Positions 26,356 through 35,149 of a DNA stretch of 64,000 bases are shown here, piece by piece (the first letter of the stretch is position 1; every line of letters starts with the position of its first letter). The notes beneath the pieces were generated by a model that saw only the letters and a program-made list of their open reading frames with translations, was not told the origin of the DNA and did not search any database. This DNA comes from Sinorhizobium alkalisoli (GTDB lineage: Bacteria > Pseudomonadota > Alphaproteobacteria > Rhizobiales > Rhizobiaceae). The position numbers and the translations under genes are program-made. The stretch spans positions 2,480,001-2,544,000 of the forward strand of contig NZ_CP034909.1 of NCBI RefSeq assembly GCF_008932245.1. The letters run 5' to 3'.

Positions 26356-27027
26356 TCAAGAGCGAAACAGGCGCGAATGCAAGGTTTCGTGTCTCAGGCA
26401 AGCAATATCGGCCATGATTGCCGCCGACCCAAGATCGTCGAGCGATCCGCGTGCAGCGCGCGCCGAGACGCTCATGACCGACTTCTCCAACCCCGCCAGC
26501 ACGCCGACGCCGTCGCGTTGGCCGGTCACGCCGCAGCGTATGGCGACCGAGACGGCATTGGAGGCGGTGGCGTGAAGATAGGCGGCGATTGCCGGTTCGA
26601 GCCCGGTCCGATGGGCTCCGGCAACCGCACCCACGGCCACCGGATAGGCCGCCTCGGGGCCCAGCGGCTCGAACACCGGATGCGGCCAATGGCGGGCAGC
26701 GGCGAGAAAAGCGCCACCGAGAAGCATGGTTTCCAGGTGCCGTTCGCGCGAACCGGCGAGCGCCTCCGCCAATTCGGCGACCGCCCGCAAGCGCTTCGCA
26801 TCCTCGTGGTTCCTGTAGCTCTCGGCCAGCAGCAGCGCATCGTTCCAGGCCGCTCCCCGATGCATGAGCGTCTTCAGCCAAAGATCGAGGTCTTCGGCGC
26901 CTGTCACCAGGCCGTCATGAACCGCCTGCTCCAGCCCCCCAGAATAGGAAAAGGAGCCGACGGGAAACGCAGGAGAAAGCCAGGTGACGAGGCGGATCAA
27001 CGCCTGTGTATCGGCGCGTTCAGCCAT
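26356..27027 (-). CDS. ureF: Urease accessory protein UreF
   Basis: 223 residues from [13 protein letters not shown] (27027), overlapping ureE by 8 bases; an upstream ATG at 27054 would overlap further. Typical UreF features are [20 protein letters not shown] near the N-terminus and the all-helical body with LLLAESYR and [19 protein letters not shown]. UreF joins UreD and UreG in the activation complex that loads nickel and CO2 into UreC. Confidence 0.95.
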   Translation of the reverse strand: MAERADTQALIRLVTWLSPAFPVGSFSYSGGLEQAVHDGLVTGAEDLDLWLKTLMHRGAAWNDALLLAESYRNHEDAKRLRAVAELAEALAGSRERHLETMLLGGAFLAAARHWPHPVFEPLGPEAAYPVAVGAVAGAHRTGLEPAIAAYLHATASNAVSVAIRCGVTGQRDGVGVLAGLEKSVMSVSARAARGSLDDLGSAAIMADIACLRHETLHSRLFRS

Positions 27028-27508
27028 CGTGGTGGTGATCGCCGCCATGCACATGATGATGATGGTGGCCGCCCGTGCCGTGATAGGCGCCGCGCAAGGG
27101 ATGAAACGGCTCGATCACGTCGCTCACCGCCGCCCCGAGGCCCTCGAGCATCACGCGGATGACTGGGTCGCGGGCGATCAGGATCCGCCCCTCCTCCACC
27201 GCCGCCGGCAGGTGCCGGTTGCCGAGGTGCCAGGCGAGTTCGATCAGGTGCAGCCTGTCGCGCGGACGTATTTCATAAAGCTGTTCTTGCGCCGCCTTCA
27301 CCTCGATATGACCGCCGCCCTCCAGCACCAGGAGGTCGCCATCGGCAAGCATCACCGGCTCCTTCAAATCGAGCATCACCACGTCGTCGTTTTCGAGATG
27401 CAGGAGCTTGCGGCGCAGGTGCCGTTGGTCATGCGTCAAGGTCACACGATGGAGAGGCATCCTGTCGGCGGGCCCGGGCGAAAGGACTGCGGTCGAACGA
27501 TAGGGCAC
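27020..27508 (-). CDS. ureE: Urease nickel metallochaperone UreE
   Basis: 162 residues if started at the GTG at 27508, which directly follows GAGGAGATC. An ATG at 27460 ([14 protein letters not shown]) is the alternative, but the longer form matches rhizobial UreE lengths. The peptide-binding N-domain contains [20 protein letters not shown]. The metal-binding domain has [16 protein letters not shown]. The C-terminus is histidine-rich ([18 protein letters not shown]) and binds nickel. The start overlaps nothing, but the stop overlaps ureF. Confidence 0.95.
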   Translation of the reverse strand: MPYRSTAVLSPGPADRMPLHRVTLTHDQRHLRRKLLHLENDDVVMLDLKEPVMLADGDLLVLEGGGHIEVKAAQEQLYEIRPRDRLHLIELAWHLGNRHLPAAVEEGRILIARDPVIRVMLEGLGAAVSDVIEPFHPLRGAYHGTGGHHHHHVHGGDHHHDG

Positions 27509-27509
27509 G

Positions 27510-27566
27510 TTAGATCTCCTCGACCTTTTCCGGATGCGCCTTCAGATGTGCGATCACGTAAACCAT
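27510..27566 (-). other. 18-codon leader open frame ending next to the ureE start
   Basis: An ATG at 27566 opens [18 protein letters not shown] and stops at 27510, one base before the ureE GTG. The sequence resembles the N-terminus of antibiotic-biosynthesis-monooxygenase-type (YgiN-like) proteins, so it may be a truncated remnant. Its last codons supply ureE's ribosome site, so it could also act as a translated leader. Confidence 0.35.
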
Positions 27567-27748
27567 TGAGCTCCCACCGTTTTGGCTTGGCACTCTAGGC
27601 ATTTTGCGGTCAGCTGGAAACGGCTGGCGTCACACACATTCGGAAAAAACAACAAATAGCGCGGTGTAAGAATGCATTTGAGCGCTGATTTCCATAACGT
27701 TTATGCTTTCGGTTCGATCAGACCTAAAAATCAACGTGATCCGCCAAT

Positions 27749-27824
27749 AAAAGGCCCCGGCGCCAGCGAGGCGGCGAAAATCCAAAGGACTTTCTAGGAC
27801 CTACTCGCGGCAACCGGGGCCTTG
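27749..27824 (-). terminator. Terminator-like structure downstream of the peroxiredoxin gene
   Basis: On the minus strand AAGGCCCCGG (27814-27823) pairs with CCGGGGCCTT (27751-27760) around a loop of about 50 bases that contains its own small hairpin. TTATT follows. It begins about 20 bases after the peroxiredoxin stop and would separate that gene from ureE. Confidence 0.55.
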
Positions 27825-27842
27825 TTCGGACCGTCTATTCGA

Positions 27843-28382
27843 TCAGGCGGCGATCTTCTGCGACTTCAGTGCCGCAAGGATGTTCTGCGGCGATGAGATG
27901 CCGTAGGGATCGCTATCGCAATTGTCGGAATAGCCTTCTTCCTCGAACCATTGCTCGACCACGCCATTGTTGATGACGGCGGCGTAGCGCCAGGAGCGCA
28001 TACCGAAGCCGAGATTGTCCTTGGCGACCAGCATCCCCATTTTGCGCGTAAATTCACCCGAGCCGTCCGGAATGAGCTTCACGCTTTCGAGGCCTTGCGA
28101 CTTGCCCCAGGCATTCATGACGAAGGCGTCATTGACCGAAATGCAATAGATCTCATCGATGCCGAGCGCACGAAACTCCGGCGCGAGTTTCTCGAAGTCC
28201 GGCAGCTGGTAGGTCGAACAGGTAGGCGTGAAGGCGCCCGGTAGGGAAAAGAGCACAACGCGCTTGCCGGCGAAGTAGTGATCCGAGCCGACATCCTGCC
28301 AGCGAAATGGATTGGAGCCGCCGACGGATTCGTCGCGGACACGGGTGCGGAAGGTTACTGCAGGAACTTTTCTGCCGAGCAT
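27843..28382 (-). CDS. Peroxiredoxin (Prx5/AhpC-TSA type) inside the urease cluster
   Basis: 179 residues from the ATG at 28382, which follows AAGGAGACCCTG. The peroxidatic cysteine C55 sits in LPGAFTPTCSTYQLPDFE, the type II/Prx5 signature, with downstream VNDAFVMNAWGKSQG and MGMLVAKDNLGFGMRSWRYA. It reduces hydrogen and organic peroxides using thiol donors. It lies between ureC (226 bases upstream) and ureE (335 bases downstream) on the same strand, yet has no urease role known to me. The flanking spacers and terminator suggest its own transcript. Confidence 0.9.
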   Translation of the reverse strand: MLGRKVPAVTFRTRVRDESVGGSNPFRWQDVGSDHYFAGKRVVLFSLPGAFTPTCSTYQLPDFEKLAPEFRALGIDEIYCISVNDAFVMNAWGKSQGLESVKLIPDGSGEFTRKMGMLVAKDNLGFGMRSWRYAAVINNGVVEQWFEEEGYSDNCDSDPYGISSPQNILAALKSQKIAA

Positions 28383-28608
28383 CAGGGTCTCCTTCGAATT
28401 GCTGCCGACCGCGTCAGAGAGGAAAACGCAGGCCCGCGGAAAGCGAGCGCTCTTCCTACAGGAGTTTGCGCTGCAGTGCAGCATCAAAGCTGCGATTTGA
28501 GACTGCATGGCAGCGTTGCGGCAGACGCATGGCTGATGTCGAGGAGCAATCGACGAGTTTGCCCATCAGCCCCAAATCCGACCATTTTATTAGACGAATG
28601 CGACAGAT

Positions 28609-30321
28609 TCAGAACAGGAAGTAGCGTTGTGCCATCGGCAGCACTGTTGCCGGTTCGCATGTCAGCAGTTCCCCGTCGGCACGGACCTCATAGGTTTCGG
28701 GATCGACCTCGATATGCGGCGTCAGCCTGTTGTGGATCATCGACGCCTTGCCGATGCCGCCTCGGGTGTTCTGAACCGCGACGAGTTCCTTGGCGACGCC
28801 GAGCCTGCCCGCAAGCCCGGCATCGAGCGAGGCCTGCGAGACGAAAGTGACGGAGGAATTGGTAAGACTCTTGCCATAGGCGCCGAACATCGGTCGATAA
28901 TGCACCGGCTGCGGCGTGGGGATGGAGGCGTTCGGATCGCCCATCGGCGCCGCGGCGATCGTGCCGCCGATCAGCACCATGTCCGGCTTAACGCCGAAGA
29001 AGGCCGGGTTCCAGAGGACGAGATCCGCGCGCTTGCCGACCTCGAGCGAGCCAATCTCGTGGCTCAATCCATGGGCGATCGCCGGGTTGATCGTGTATTT
29101 GGCGATGTAGCGCTTGACGCGGAAATTGTCGTTGTCGCCCGCCTCTTCCTTCAACCGTCCGCGCTGCCGCTTCATCTTGTCGGCGGTCTGCCAGGTACGG
29201 ATCGCCACTTCGCCGACGCGCCCCATGGCCTGGCTGTCGGAGGAGATGATCGAGAAGGCGCCTATGTCGTGCAGGATATCCTCCGCTGCGATCGTCTCCT
29301 TGCGGATACGGCTTTCCGCAAAGGCGATGTCCTCCGGGATCGACGGCGACAGGTGATGGCAAACCATCAGCATGTCGAGATGCTCCGCCACGGTGTTGAG
29401 CGTGTAGGGCCGCGTCGGGTTGGTCGAGGACGGAATGACATTCGGCTGGCCGCAGATCTTGATGATATCCGGCGCATGGCCGCCGCCCGCCCCTTCAGTG
29501 TGGAAAGCGTGGATCGTCCGCCCCTTGATCGCCGCGATCGTATCCTCGACGAAACCGCTCTCGTTCAGCGTGTCGGTGTGGATCATCACCTGCACGTCAT
29601 ACTCGTCGGCAACCGAAAGGCAGCAGTCGATCGCCGCCGGCGTCGTGCCCCAATCCTCGTGCAGCTTGAGCGACGAGGCGCCACCCATCACCATTTCGAC
29701 CAGCGCGCCCGGCTGCGAGGCGTTGCCCTTGCCGGCAAAGGCGAGGTTCATCGGGAAGGCGTCGGCCGCCTCGATCATGCGGGCGATGTGCCAGGGCCCC
29801 GGCGTGCAGGTGGTGGCGAGCGTGCCATGCGCCGGCCCGGTGCCGCCGCCGAGCATGCAGGTCAGCCCGCTCGTCAGCGCCTCTTCGATCTGCTGCGGGC
29901 AGATGAAGTGGATATGCGCGTCCATACCCCCTGCGGTGACGATTTTCCCTTCGCCGGCGATCGCCTCGGTACCCGGACCGACGATGATGTTCACGCTCGG
30001 TTGCGTGTCCGGATTGCCGGCCTTGCCGATGGCGGCGATGCGCCCGTCCCTGAGGCCGATATCGGCCTTGACGATTCCCCAATGGTCGACGATGAGCGCA
30101 TTGGTGATGACCGTGTCGACAGCGCCTGCAGCGCGCGTCACCTGGCTCTGGCCCATGCCGTCGCGAATAACCTTGCCGCCGCCGAACTTCACCTCTTCGC
30201 CATAGGTGGTGAGATCCTTCTCGACTTCAATGAAAAGCTCGGTATCGGCAAGCCGCACCTTGTCGCCCACGGTCGGACCGAACATGTTGGCATAGGCCGC
30301 ACGCGACATCTTGTAGGACAT
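28609..30321 (-). CDS. ureC: Urease alpha (catalytic) subunit UreC
   Basis: 570 residues, full length. The nickel-binding and catalytic residues are in place: [20 protein letters not shown], the carbamylated lysine in [35 protein letters not shown], the flap [13 protein letters not shown] and [13 protein letters not shown]. It hydrolyses urea to ammonia and carbamate with UreA and UreB. The preceding gene (sialyltransferase-like) ends 4 bases before it. Nickel loading needs UreD, E, F and G, all encoded here. Confidence 0.97.
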   Translation of the reverse strand: MSYKMSRAAYANMFGPTVGDKVRLADTELFIEVEKDLTTYGEEVKFGGGKVIRDGMGQSQVTRAAGAVDTVITNALIVDHWGIVKADIGLRDGRIAAIGKAGNPDTQPSVNIIVGPGTEAIAGEGKIVTAGGMDAHIHFICPQQIEEALTSGLTCMLGGGTGPAHGTLATTCTPGPWHIARMIEAADAFPMNLAFAGKGNASQPGALVEMVMGGASSLKLHEDWGTTPAAIDCCLSVADEYDVQVMIHTDTLNESGFVEDTIAAIKGRTIHAFHTEGAGGGHAPDIIKICGQPNVIPSSTNPTRPYTLNTVAEHLDMLMVCHHLSPSIPEDIAFAESRIRKETIAAEDILHDIGAFSIISSDSQAMGRVGEVAIRTWQTADKMKRQRGRLKEEAGDNDNFRVKRYIAKYTINPAIAHGLSHEIGSLEVGKRADLVLWNPAFFGVKPDMVLIGGTIAAAPMGDPNASIPTPQPVHYRPMFGAYGKSLTNSSVTFVSQASLDAGLAGRLGVAKELVAVQNTRGGIGKASMIHNRLTPHIEVDPETYEVRADGELLTCEPATVLPMAQRYFLF

Positions 30322-30324
30322 GGT

Positions 30325-30975
30325 TCAGGCTCCTTGAGGCAAGTCTGACGAAATGGATTGATCGAGGCGGCGAAGGCGGCCATCGGCGGCGAGCGCATCG
30401 ACATAGCGACGCTCGGCCGCGAAGGGGTGCCACGCCCAGCCGCTATGGCCGAAACCGGCAAGCACGATGCGGTCGCCGCTGGAGGCGGCATTCAAGAGAA
30501 TGTCGGCGACCGCAACGAGGCCGCTCGACGGAACGACGTAAGGAGAGGGCTCGAAGCGGGCGAGGTCACGCTCCAGCCGTTCCTGCGTCTCTGGGGGAAC
30601 GGCGCGGTGTTTACGCCCGGTCGCACGCGCAAAGCTTTCGAAGCCGGCGGTATAGTCATCGCAGAAATCGTCAAGATCCGGGTGCGTTGCGGCAAGACCA
30701 GCCCGCATGGCGGCAAACTTCGCACCGGAGCGTACGCTCCAGATCTCGCGCGCCTGCCTCACCGGGTCGCTTGTCTTCCAGCGGCCGCCGCCGAGCATCG
30801 CGAGCGCGGGGCGACCGGTGTTGCAGACCGCGATAATGTCGGTCTTGCTGCCGCCCTTGCCGATCGAGCGGCAGTCGTTGAAACGGATCACCAGATCGGC
30901 AGTGTCGATCATCGCGGCGGCACCCTCCGGCACCTCGCCATTGCCCACGATCATGACGACGCGGCCCTCTTGCAA
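30325..30975 (-). CDS. Urease-operon-associated protein with sialyltransferase-like (GT29-type) motif
   Basis: 216 residues. The N-terminus has VVMIVGNGEVPEGAAAM followed by TADLVIRFNDCRS, the pattern (VVGN-G ... D-x-VIRFN) of the nucleotide-sugar-binding sialyl motif in GT29-like enzymes. Later AGFGHSGWAWHPFAAERRYV resembles the distal histidine-containing motif. Homologues in rhizobia are often labelled urease operon accessory protein; no biochemical role is known to me. It lies 2 bases after the LprI-like gene and 4 bases before ureC, so it is firmly inside the operon. An alternative start is the methionine at residue 8. Confidence 0.7.
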   Translation of the reverse strand: MQEGRVVMIVGNGEVPEGAAAMIDTADLVIRFNDCRSIGKGGSKTDIIAVCNTGRPALAMLGGGRWKTSDPVRQAREIWSVRSGAKFAAMRAGLAATHPDLDDFCDDYTAGFESFARATGRKHRAVPPETQERLERDLARFEPSPYVVPSSGLVAVADILLNAASSGDRIVLAGFGHSGWAWHPFAAERRYVDALAADGRLRRLDQSISSDLPQGA

Positions 30976-30977
30976 CG

Positions 30978-31403
30978 TCAGTTCCCTGCGGGTTCGAGCA
31001 GTTCTTTGAGTTCTGCCGTCCGCTTTCGCGTCAGGTCCGCTAGACAGCCAGAGACGAGCATGGGCTCCATCGAGCCACCGCGCGCCTCGAAACCGGCCAG
31101 TTCACACTGGCCGTCGCGATAGCCGATCCAGGCGCGCTGCGCCTTTTTCAGCGCCCCCACGGCTCCGACATGGGCCGCGTTGATATCGCCCAGTTCCTTG
31201 TCGGTTGCCTGCATCGCGGCGATCGCCTGTCGGTAGATGCTGTTCAGTTCCATGTCGGCCGCCTCGAAATCCCGATGAGCGCAAAGGTTCAAATCCATCT
31301 GCGTCACGGCCTCCTGGCAATTCACTTCCGGCTGCTCCTGGGCGAACGCGGAAGCCGTTGAAACGATGAGGAGTAGAGCGGTGACGGGAGCAATTGGCCT
31401 CAT
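30978..31403 (-). CDS. LprI-like (DUF1311) secreted protein in the urease operon
   Basis: 141 residues with a signal peptide ([21 protein letters not shown], cut before QEQPEVNC). The mature part has the LprI/DUF1311 pattern: [20 protein letters not shown], then YRQAIAAM and [15 protein letters not shown], with paired cysteines. LprI of Mycobacterium inhibits lysozyme, but the function of most members is unknown. It overlaps ureB by 4 bases (ATGA), so it is co-translated with a urease structural gene despite being exported. Confidence 0.82.
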   Translation of the reverse strand: MRPIAPVTALLLIVSTASAFAQEQPEVNCQEAVTQMDLNLCAHRDFEAADMELNSIYRQAIAAMQATDKELGDINAAHVGAVGALKKAQRAWIGYRDGQCELAGFEARGGSMEPMLVSGCLADLTRKRTAELKELLEPAGN

Positions 31404-31705
31404 AGCTTGCCCATCACCTGCTGGCGGAAGCCGAACACCTCGCGCTTGCCTGATAGCGGGATCAGCGTAACCTGGCGGGTCTGGCCCGGCTCGAAGCGAA
31501 CGGCCGTGCCGGCAGGAATATCGAGACGCATGCCATAAGCTACCTGGCGATCGAAGTTCAGGCCAGGGTTCGTCTCCGCGAAGTGGTAATGGCTGCCGAC
31601 CTGCACCGGCCGATCGCCGGAATTGGAGACCTCGATGGTGGCGGTCTCAAGACCGGCATTCAATTCGATGTCGCCGGCGGCTGCGATGATTTCCCCTGGA
31701 ATCAA
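31400..31705 (-). CDS. ureB: Urease beta subunit UreB
   Basis: 101 residues, the usual length for a separate bacterial beta subunit. Starts [18 protein letters not shown]. It contains the conserved [20 protein letters not shown] and [19 protein letters not shown]. It forms the (UreABC)3 trimer. It is separated from ureA by a 100-base repeat. Confidence 0.97.
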   Translation of the reverse strand: MIPGEIIAAAGDIELNAGLETATIEVSNSGDRPVQVGSHYHFAETNPGLNFDRQVAYGMRLDIPAGTAVRFEPGQTRQVTLIPLSGKREVFGFRQQVMGKL

Positions 31706-31730
31706 GTTTTTGTCCCCTCACGCAGGTCTT

Positions 31731-31832
31731 AGAGCGGAATGCGCTCACATACGTTCGCGCAACCGCTCTGTCTGTTTGTTTTTGCCGCATTTATGCGACG
31801 TCAGGCGATTCCACCTGACTGCAAAATGCTTT
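31731..31832. repeat. Rhizobial palindromic intergenic repeat between ureA and ureB
   Basis: Contains AGAGCGGAATGCGCTC...ACCGCTCT (31731-31768), then GTCAGGCGATTCCACCTGAC (31800-31819), and ends GCAAAATGCTTTAA at the ureA stop. This combination is a widespread intergenic repeat in rhizobial genomes and differs from the RIME-type copies in this window. The match is from memory. Confidence 0.65.
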
Positions 31833-32133
31833 AACGGATCGGTTCATGAACGGTGACGAGCTTCGTCCCGTCCGGGAAGGTCGCCTCGATCTGAATGTCG
31901 TGGATCATGTCCGGGATGCCCTCCATCACCTGATCGCGGGTCAGCACATGCGCACCCGCCTCCATCAGTTCGGCCACGGACCGGCCGTCGCGCGCGCCTT
32001 CGACGACGAAGTCGGTAATCAGCGCGATCGCCTCCGGATGATTGAGCTTGACGCCCCGCTCCAGCCGCCGACGCGCGACCATCGCCGCCATGGAAATCAA
32101 CAATTTGTCTTTTTCGCGCGGAGTGAGATTCAT
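31831..32133 (-). CDS. ureA: Urease gamma subunit UreA
   Basis: 100 residues, exact family length. [40 protein letters not shown] and [20 protein letters not shown] are all standard. The stop codon lies within the end of the intergenic repeat. It follows ureD by 26 bases. Confidence 0.97.
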   Translation of the reverse strand: MNLTPREKDKLLISMAAMVARRRLERGVKLNHPEAIALITDFVVEGARDGRSVAELMEAGAHVLTRDQVMEGIPDMIHDIQIEATFPDGTKLVTVHEPIR

Positions 32134-32159
32134 GAGTCGGCATCCGGGTTATTGCAGGA

Positions 32160-32993
32160 TCAGAGAGTCCAGACTTTCGGCACAGATGCGTCCTTACGCA
32201 AGTGCGAAATGAGCGGGACGAGGATTTTTCTGAGTTCGTAACCATCGGCGGCGACCATGCGGGCGACGACCTTGTCGCGCCCGCCGACCCTGTGGTGGCT
32301 AACGCCTGCCCATGCCACCGCTGCAAGTGCTGCGCGCAGCTTCGAGAGCATCGCTTCGCTATCCGGCGCCACATAGAGAAGCGTCGCGAACGCGGCCGCG
32401 CCGCCAAGGACGGGAGGTCTTGCGGCAAGTCGGGCAATCTCGTCGGCGAGCGTCAGATTTTCGGCGTGAATCAGCTTGCCGCCGCTCGAGACGCGCCAGC
32501 GATCGCGAAAGAGGCCGGTATGCACCGTCTCGCCCATTGCCTTGCGACCGAGCAGCACCGCCTCGACGGCGAGCAGCACGGCATCGCTTGCCAGATCGAC
32601 CTCGAGCACGCGCGACAGCGACGCCCGATCGAAGAGGATCGTTTCCTGCGGCAGCCAGTCGATACGGGCGCCGGCCGAGACCGACAGGCGTGTCTCGATC
32701 TCTGCGGTGCCTGCGCTCGCCTTGTAGATTTTCTCGCAGGCCTGCGTCGCCAACGTTAGGCTCGTCCCCTCCCCGGCCTCGAAGGCCCAGTTCAAACGGT
32801 CGCCGCCCGTGACGCCCCCTGACGAGTTGATGAGCACTGCTTCCATGGTACCGTCGAAGGTCTTCGGCAGGCGGAGCTTGGCGCAGCCTTCCTGGTAGAG
32901 TTCGGCTATGCGCGTGCGTCCCCCTTGAAATTTGGCGATCAGCCGCCCCTTTCCCCACGCCCTTTGCGGAGCGATGATTGCCGACGCGGTCAA
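32160..32993 (-). CDS. ureD: Urease accessory protein UreD
   Basis: 277 residues. Typical UreD motifs are [30 protein letters not shown] and [16 protein letters not shown]. It forms the scaffold that binds apo-urease and recruits UreF and UreG. It is the first gene of the cluster. The 231-base region upstream contains the presumed terminator of the hydrolase gene (33180-33204) and, presumably, the urease promoter. Confidence 0.95.
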   Translation of the reverse strand: MTASAIIAPQRAWGKGRLIAKFQGGRTRIAELYQEGCAKLRLPKTFDGTMEAVLINSSGGVTGGDRLNWAFEAGEGTSLTLATQACEKIYKASAGTAEIETRLSVSAGARIDWLPQETILFDRASLSRVLEVDLASDAVLLAVEAVLLGRKAMGETVHTGLFRDRWRVSSGGKLIHAENLTLADEIARLAARPPVLGGAAAFATLLYVAPDSEAMLSKLRAALAAVAWAGVSHHRVGGRDKVVARMVAADGYELRKILVPLISHLRKDASVPKVWTL

Positions 32994-33179
32994 TGTCTCG
33001 GAGTTCCCCTGCCGGCGCGCGACCCTCGCGCAATTCCTGATCCGGCATCGTCGGAAACCGGGCGACCAAAGTCAAGCCACTGTTTCCCAAGCCAAATCGC
33101 CATCCACGACAACGGCGCCTCGACCAAGTTCCAGCGCAGCACAACACCCCCTCGGTTCGGCCGCCGCTTTCGCCGACAA

Positions 33180-33204
33180 GGAGGACCCCTCGTCGGGGCC
33201 CTCC
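33180..33204 (-). terminator. Hairpin downstream of the hydrolase gene
   Basis: On the minus strand GGAGGGCCCC pairs with GGGGTCCTCC (one G-U pair) around a 5-base loop, 21 bases after the hydrolase stop, followed by TTGT. It is a probable terminator before ureD. Confidence 0.5.
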
Positions 33205-33224
33205 TCCAACACGCGCTGCAAAGA

Positions 33225-34058
33225 TCAGGACCGTGCGAATTCCAGAAGATCCCTGTTGAGTTCGTCCTTATGCGTGTCGGTGATGCCATGCGGAGCACCC
33301 GGATAGACCTTTAGCACCGCATGCGGAATGAGCTTCTTCGAGGCGCGGCCGGCTGCGTCGATCGGCACGATCTGGTCGTCGTCGCCATGGATGATAAGCG
33401 TCGGCACGTCGAACTTCTTCAGATCCTCGGTGAAATCCGTCTGCGAGAAGGCGACGATTGAATCATAGGTGTTCTTGTGGCCGGCCGTCATGCCCTGCAG
33501 CCAGAAACTGTCGATCATGCCTTGGGAGGGCTTTGCGCCGGGCCGATTGAAGCCGAAGAACGGACCCGACGCAATGTCCTTGTAGAGCTGCGAGCGATCG
33601 GCAAGGCTGGCGGCCTGCAGTCCGTCGAACACATCCTTCGGCAAACCGCCCGGATTGCTCTCAGCCTTCACCATCAACGGAGGAACGGCCGCGATCAGCC
33701 CCACCTTGGCTACACGCTCGGTGCCATGCCGGCCGATATAGCGGGCGATTTCGCCGCCACCGGTCGAAAAGCCGGCGAGGAAGATATCCCTCAAATCCAA
33801 TTGCTCGATCATCTCGGCCAGGTCGTCGGCATAGTGGTCCATGTCGTTGCCGTCCCAGGGCTGGCTGGATCGGCCATGGCCGCGACGATCATGGGTGACG
33901 ACGCGGAACCCGTTGCTGGCAAGATGGATGGCCTGCGCCTCCCAACTGTCGGACGACAACGGCCAGCCGTGGCTGAGGATCACGACCGGACCGTCCTTGG
34001 GACCCCAGTCCTTGTAATAGATTTCGACACCGTCACGCGTGAGAATGCGACTGCCCAT
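33225..34058 (-). CDS. Alpha/beta hydrolase, cofactor-free haloperoxidase-like
   Basis: 277 residues. The oxyanion region is [14 protein letters not shown], the nucleophile elbow [17 protein letters not shown] has S98, the acid is in [13 protein letters not shown] and the histidine is in [12 protein letters not shown]. This matches non-heme chloroperoxidase-type enzymes, whose natural role is probably esterase or perhydrolase. The ATG at 34058 is preceded by GGAGCAAAG. An upstream Tat-like leader (34115-34219) is in another frame, so as written the enzyme is cytoplasmic. It is divergent from the OhrR-like regulator. Confidence 0.87.
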   Translation of the reverse strand: MGSRILTRDGVEIYYKDWGPKDGPVVILSHGWPLSSDSWEAQAIHLASNGFRVVTHDRRGHGRSSQPWDGNDMDHYADDLAEMIEQLDLRDIFLAGFSTGGGEIARYIGRHGTERVAKVGLIAAVPPLMVKAESNPGGLPKDVFDGLQAASLADRSQLYKDIASGPFFGFNRPGAKPSQGMIDSFWLQGMTAGHKNTYDSIVAFSQTDFTEDLKKFDVPTLIIHGDDDQIVPIDAAGRASKKLIPHAVLKVYPGAPHGITDTHKDELNRDLLEFARS

Positions 34059-34114
34059 AGTCTTTGCTCCTTGGCTTGCGGGTGAGGTTCCGGCGTCCGC
34101 CGCCGTTCTGAATT

Positions 34115-34219
34115 GGCGACAGAGAAAGCTGCGGCCGCGCCCGCGGCACCCAGCGCCCCGGCCAGGATTCTACGCCTGAAAAAGCCATCAGCAATCATCC
34201 GTGCTTGACCGTTCATCAT
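34115..34219 (-). pseudogene. Out-of-frame Tat-like signal sequence before the hydrolase
   Basis: From tandem ATGs at 34219/34216, after AAAGGAG, the frame reads [20 protein letters not shown] then [17 protein letters not shown]: an RRR followed by a hydrophobic stretch as in Tat signals. The hydrolase frame further along reads [18 protein letters not shown] into MGSRIL, which looks like the natural continuation. Joining the two needs a single frame change between about 34090 and 34115. It is either a real frameshift, a sequence error, or a leader with its own role. Confidence 0.45.
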
Positions 34220-34248
34220 ACATGTACTCCTTTAGATCTCGCGATTTA

Positions 34249-34363
34249 ATTGTGCACGATATAAAACTCCTTTTTCTTATATATCGCGTACGCTTAGATC
34301 GTGTACGATATTTAACGCTCTGGAATTCGGTTGTCAATGCCTTGCGATTATATCGCGAACGAT
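34249..34363. promoter_or_regulatory. Four repeated palindromic operators between the hydrolase and OhrR-like genes
   Basis: Twelve-base boxes are attgtgcacgat (34249-34260), atcgcgtacgct (34283-34294), atcgtgtacgat (34298-34309) and atcgcgaacgat (34352-34363). They share ATCGY-N2-ACGAT. Three are preceded by TATAT- or TAG-type AT bases. They occupy the divergent promoter region and are the likely binding sites of the MarR-family protein encoded beside them. Confidence 0.65.
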
Positions 34364-34397
34364 TTACTTTGTGGGTCTCGACGTTTGGAAGAAGCCC

Positions 34398-34850
34398 ATG
34401 GCAAACGCAGATACCCGCCCCTCCGAGGAGGTGATGAAGCTCGACGAATTTCTGTGCTTCGCCATCTATTCCGCGAATCACGCGTTCACGCGTGTCTACA
34501 AGCCGCTGCTCGATGAGTTGGGGCTCACCTATCCGCAGTACTTGGTCATGGTCGTGCTTTGGGAAAAGGACGACCAGACGGTGGGCAGCCTCGGCGAAAA
34601 GCTTTTCCTTGAATCGAGCACGCTCACGCCCATGCTGAAACGGCTGGAAGCAATGGGTTATATTTCCAGGGTTCGCGACAGGACGGACGAGCGGCAGGTA
34701 CGTGTCCGCCTCACCGAAGCCGGTCGCGCTCTCAGGGAAAAAGCTAGCTCCGTGCCAAACGGAATTGTCGACGCGACTGGAATGGAACCGGCCGAGATGA
34801 CCCGGCTCAAACGGGAAATCGCGGCGCTTCGCACATCGTTGTTGCGTTAG
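34398..34850 (+). CDS. MarR-family regulator, OhrR-like organic peroxide sensor
   Basis: 150 residues from MANADTRPSEEVMK (34398). LDEFLCFAIYSANHAFTRVY carries cysteine C20 at the position of the reactive cysteine of OhrR. It continues YKPLLDELGLTYPQYLVMVV and the winged helix LGEKLFLESSTLTPMLKRLE, both OhrR-like. Such regulators release DNA when the cysteine is oxidised by organic hydroperoxides or hypochlorite. No ohr gene lies next to it; the divergent haloperoxidase-like gene is the likely target. Confidence 0.88.
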   Translation: MANADTRPSEEVMKLDEFLCFAIYSANHAFTRVYKPLLDELGLTYPQYLVMVVLWEKDDQTVGSLGEKLFLESSTLTPMLKRLEAMGYISRVRDRTDERQVRVRLTEAGRALREKASSVPNGIVDATGMEPAEMTRLKREIAALRTSLLR

Positions 34851-34892
34851 CGCATCGATCTTTGCGCGTCTGAAAGACGCGCGGCGCTGTAG
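34851..34892. repeat. Short RIME-type element
   Basis: GCATCGATC is followed by TTTGCGCGTCTGAAAGACGC and GCGGCGCTGTAG, the second palindrome of the RIME-like copies in this window with a shortened first part. It begins directly at the regulator gene's stop. Confidence 0.65.
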
Positions 34893-35099
34893 CCTGTCGG
34901 ACCCGAACCTTCGGTTAGCCCAGATGCGGACTTGGAGAGTTAAAGCGTCCGTAGCAGGTCTGAACTGACGCTCCACGCCGTCGAACTGCCGTCCGGACCC
35001 ACGAAGCTCCCCCAGTTGATCTCATCCGCATTGCCGTCGACGCGCCGTTTTTTGGGTACGCACTCATATTGCCGTACGCCCGAGGACGCACAAAAGAGA

Positions 35100-35126
35100 A
35101 AGGCCCGGCTTTGTGACCGGGCCCTT
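35100..35126 (-). terminator. Terminator of the livK-ending operon
   Basis: On the minus strand AGGGCCCGG pairs with CCGGGCCT around TCACAAAG, followed by TTCTCTTTTG. It starts 24 bases after the livK stop. Confidence 0.8.
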
Positions 35127-35149
35127 CACTTGACTATTTCAAACGAGGA

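Noticed and set aside
34188..34976. 262-codon minus-strand frame over the OhrR-like gene
   Set aside because: It is antisense to a well-supported MarR gene. The short MYDERSSTDDC reading after AAAGGAG belongs to this frame but stops at once.
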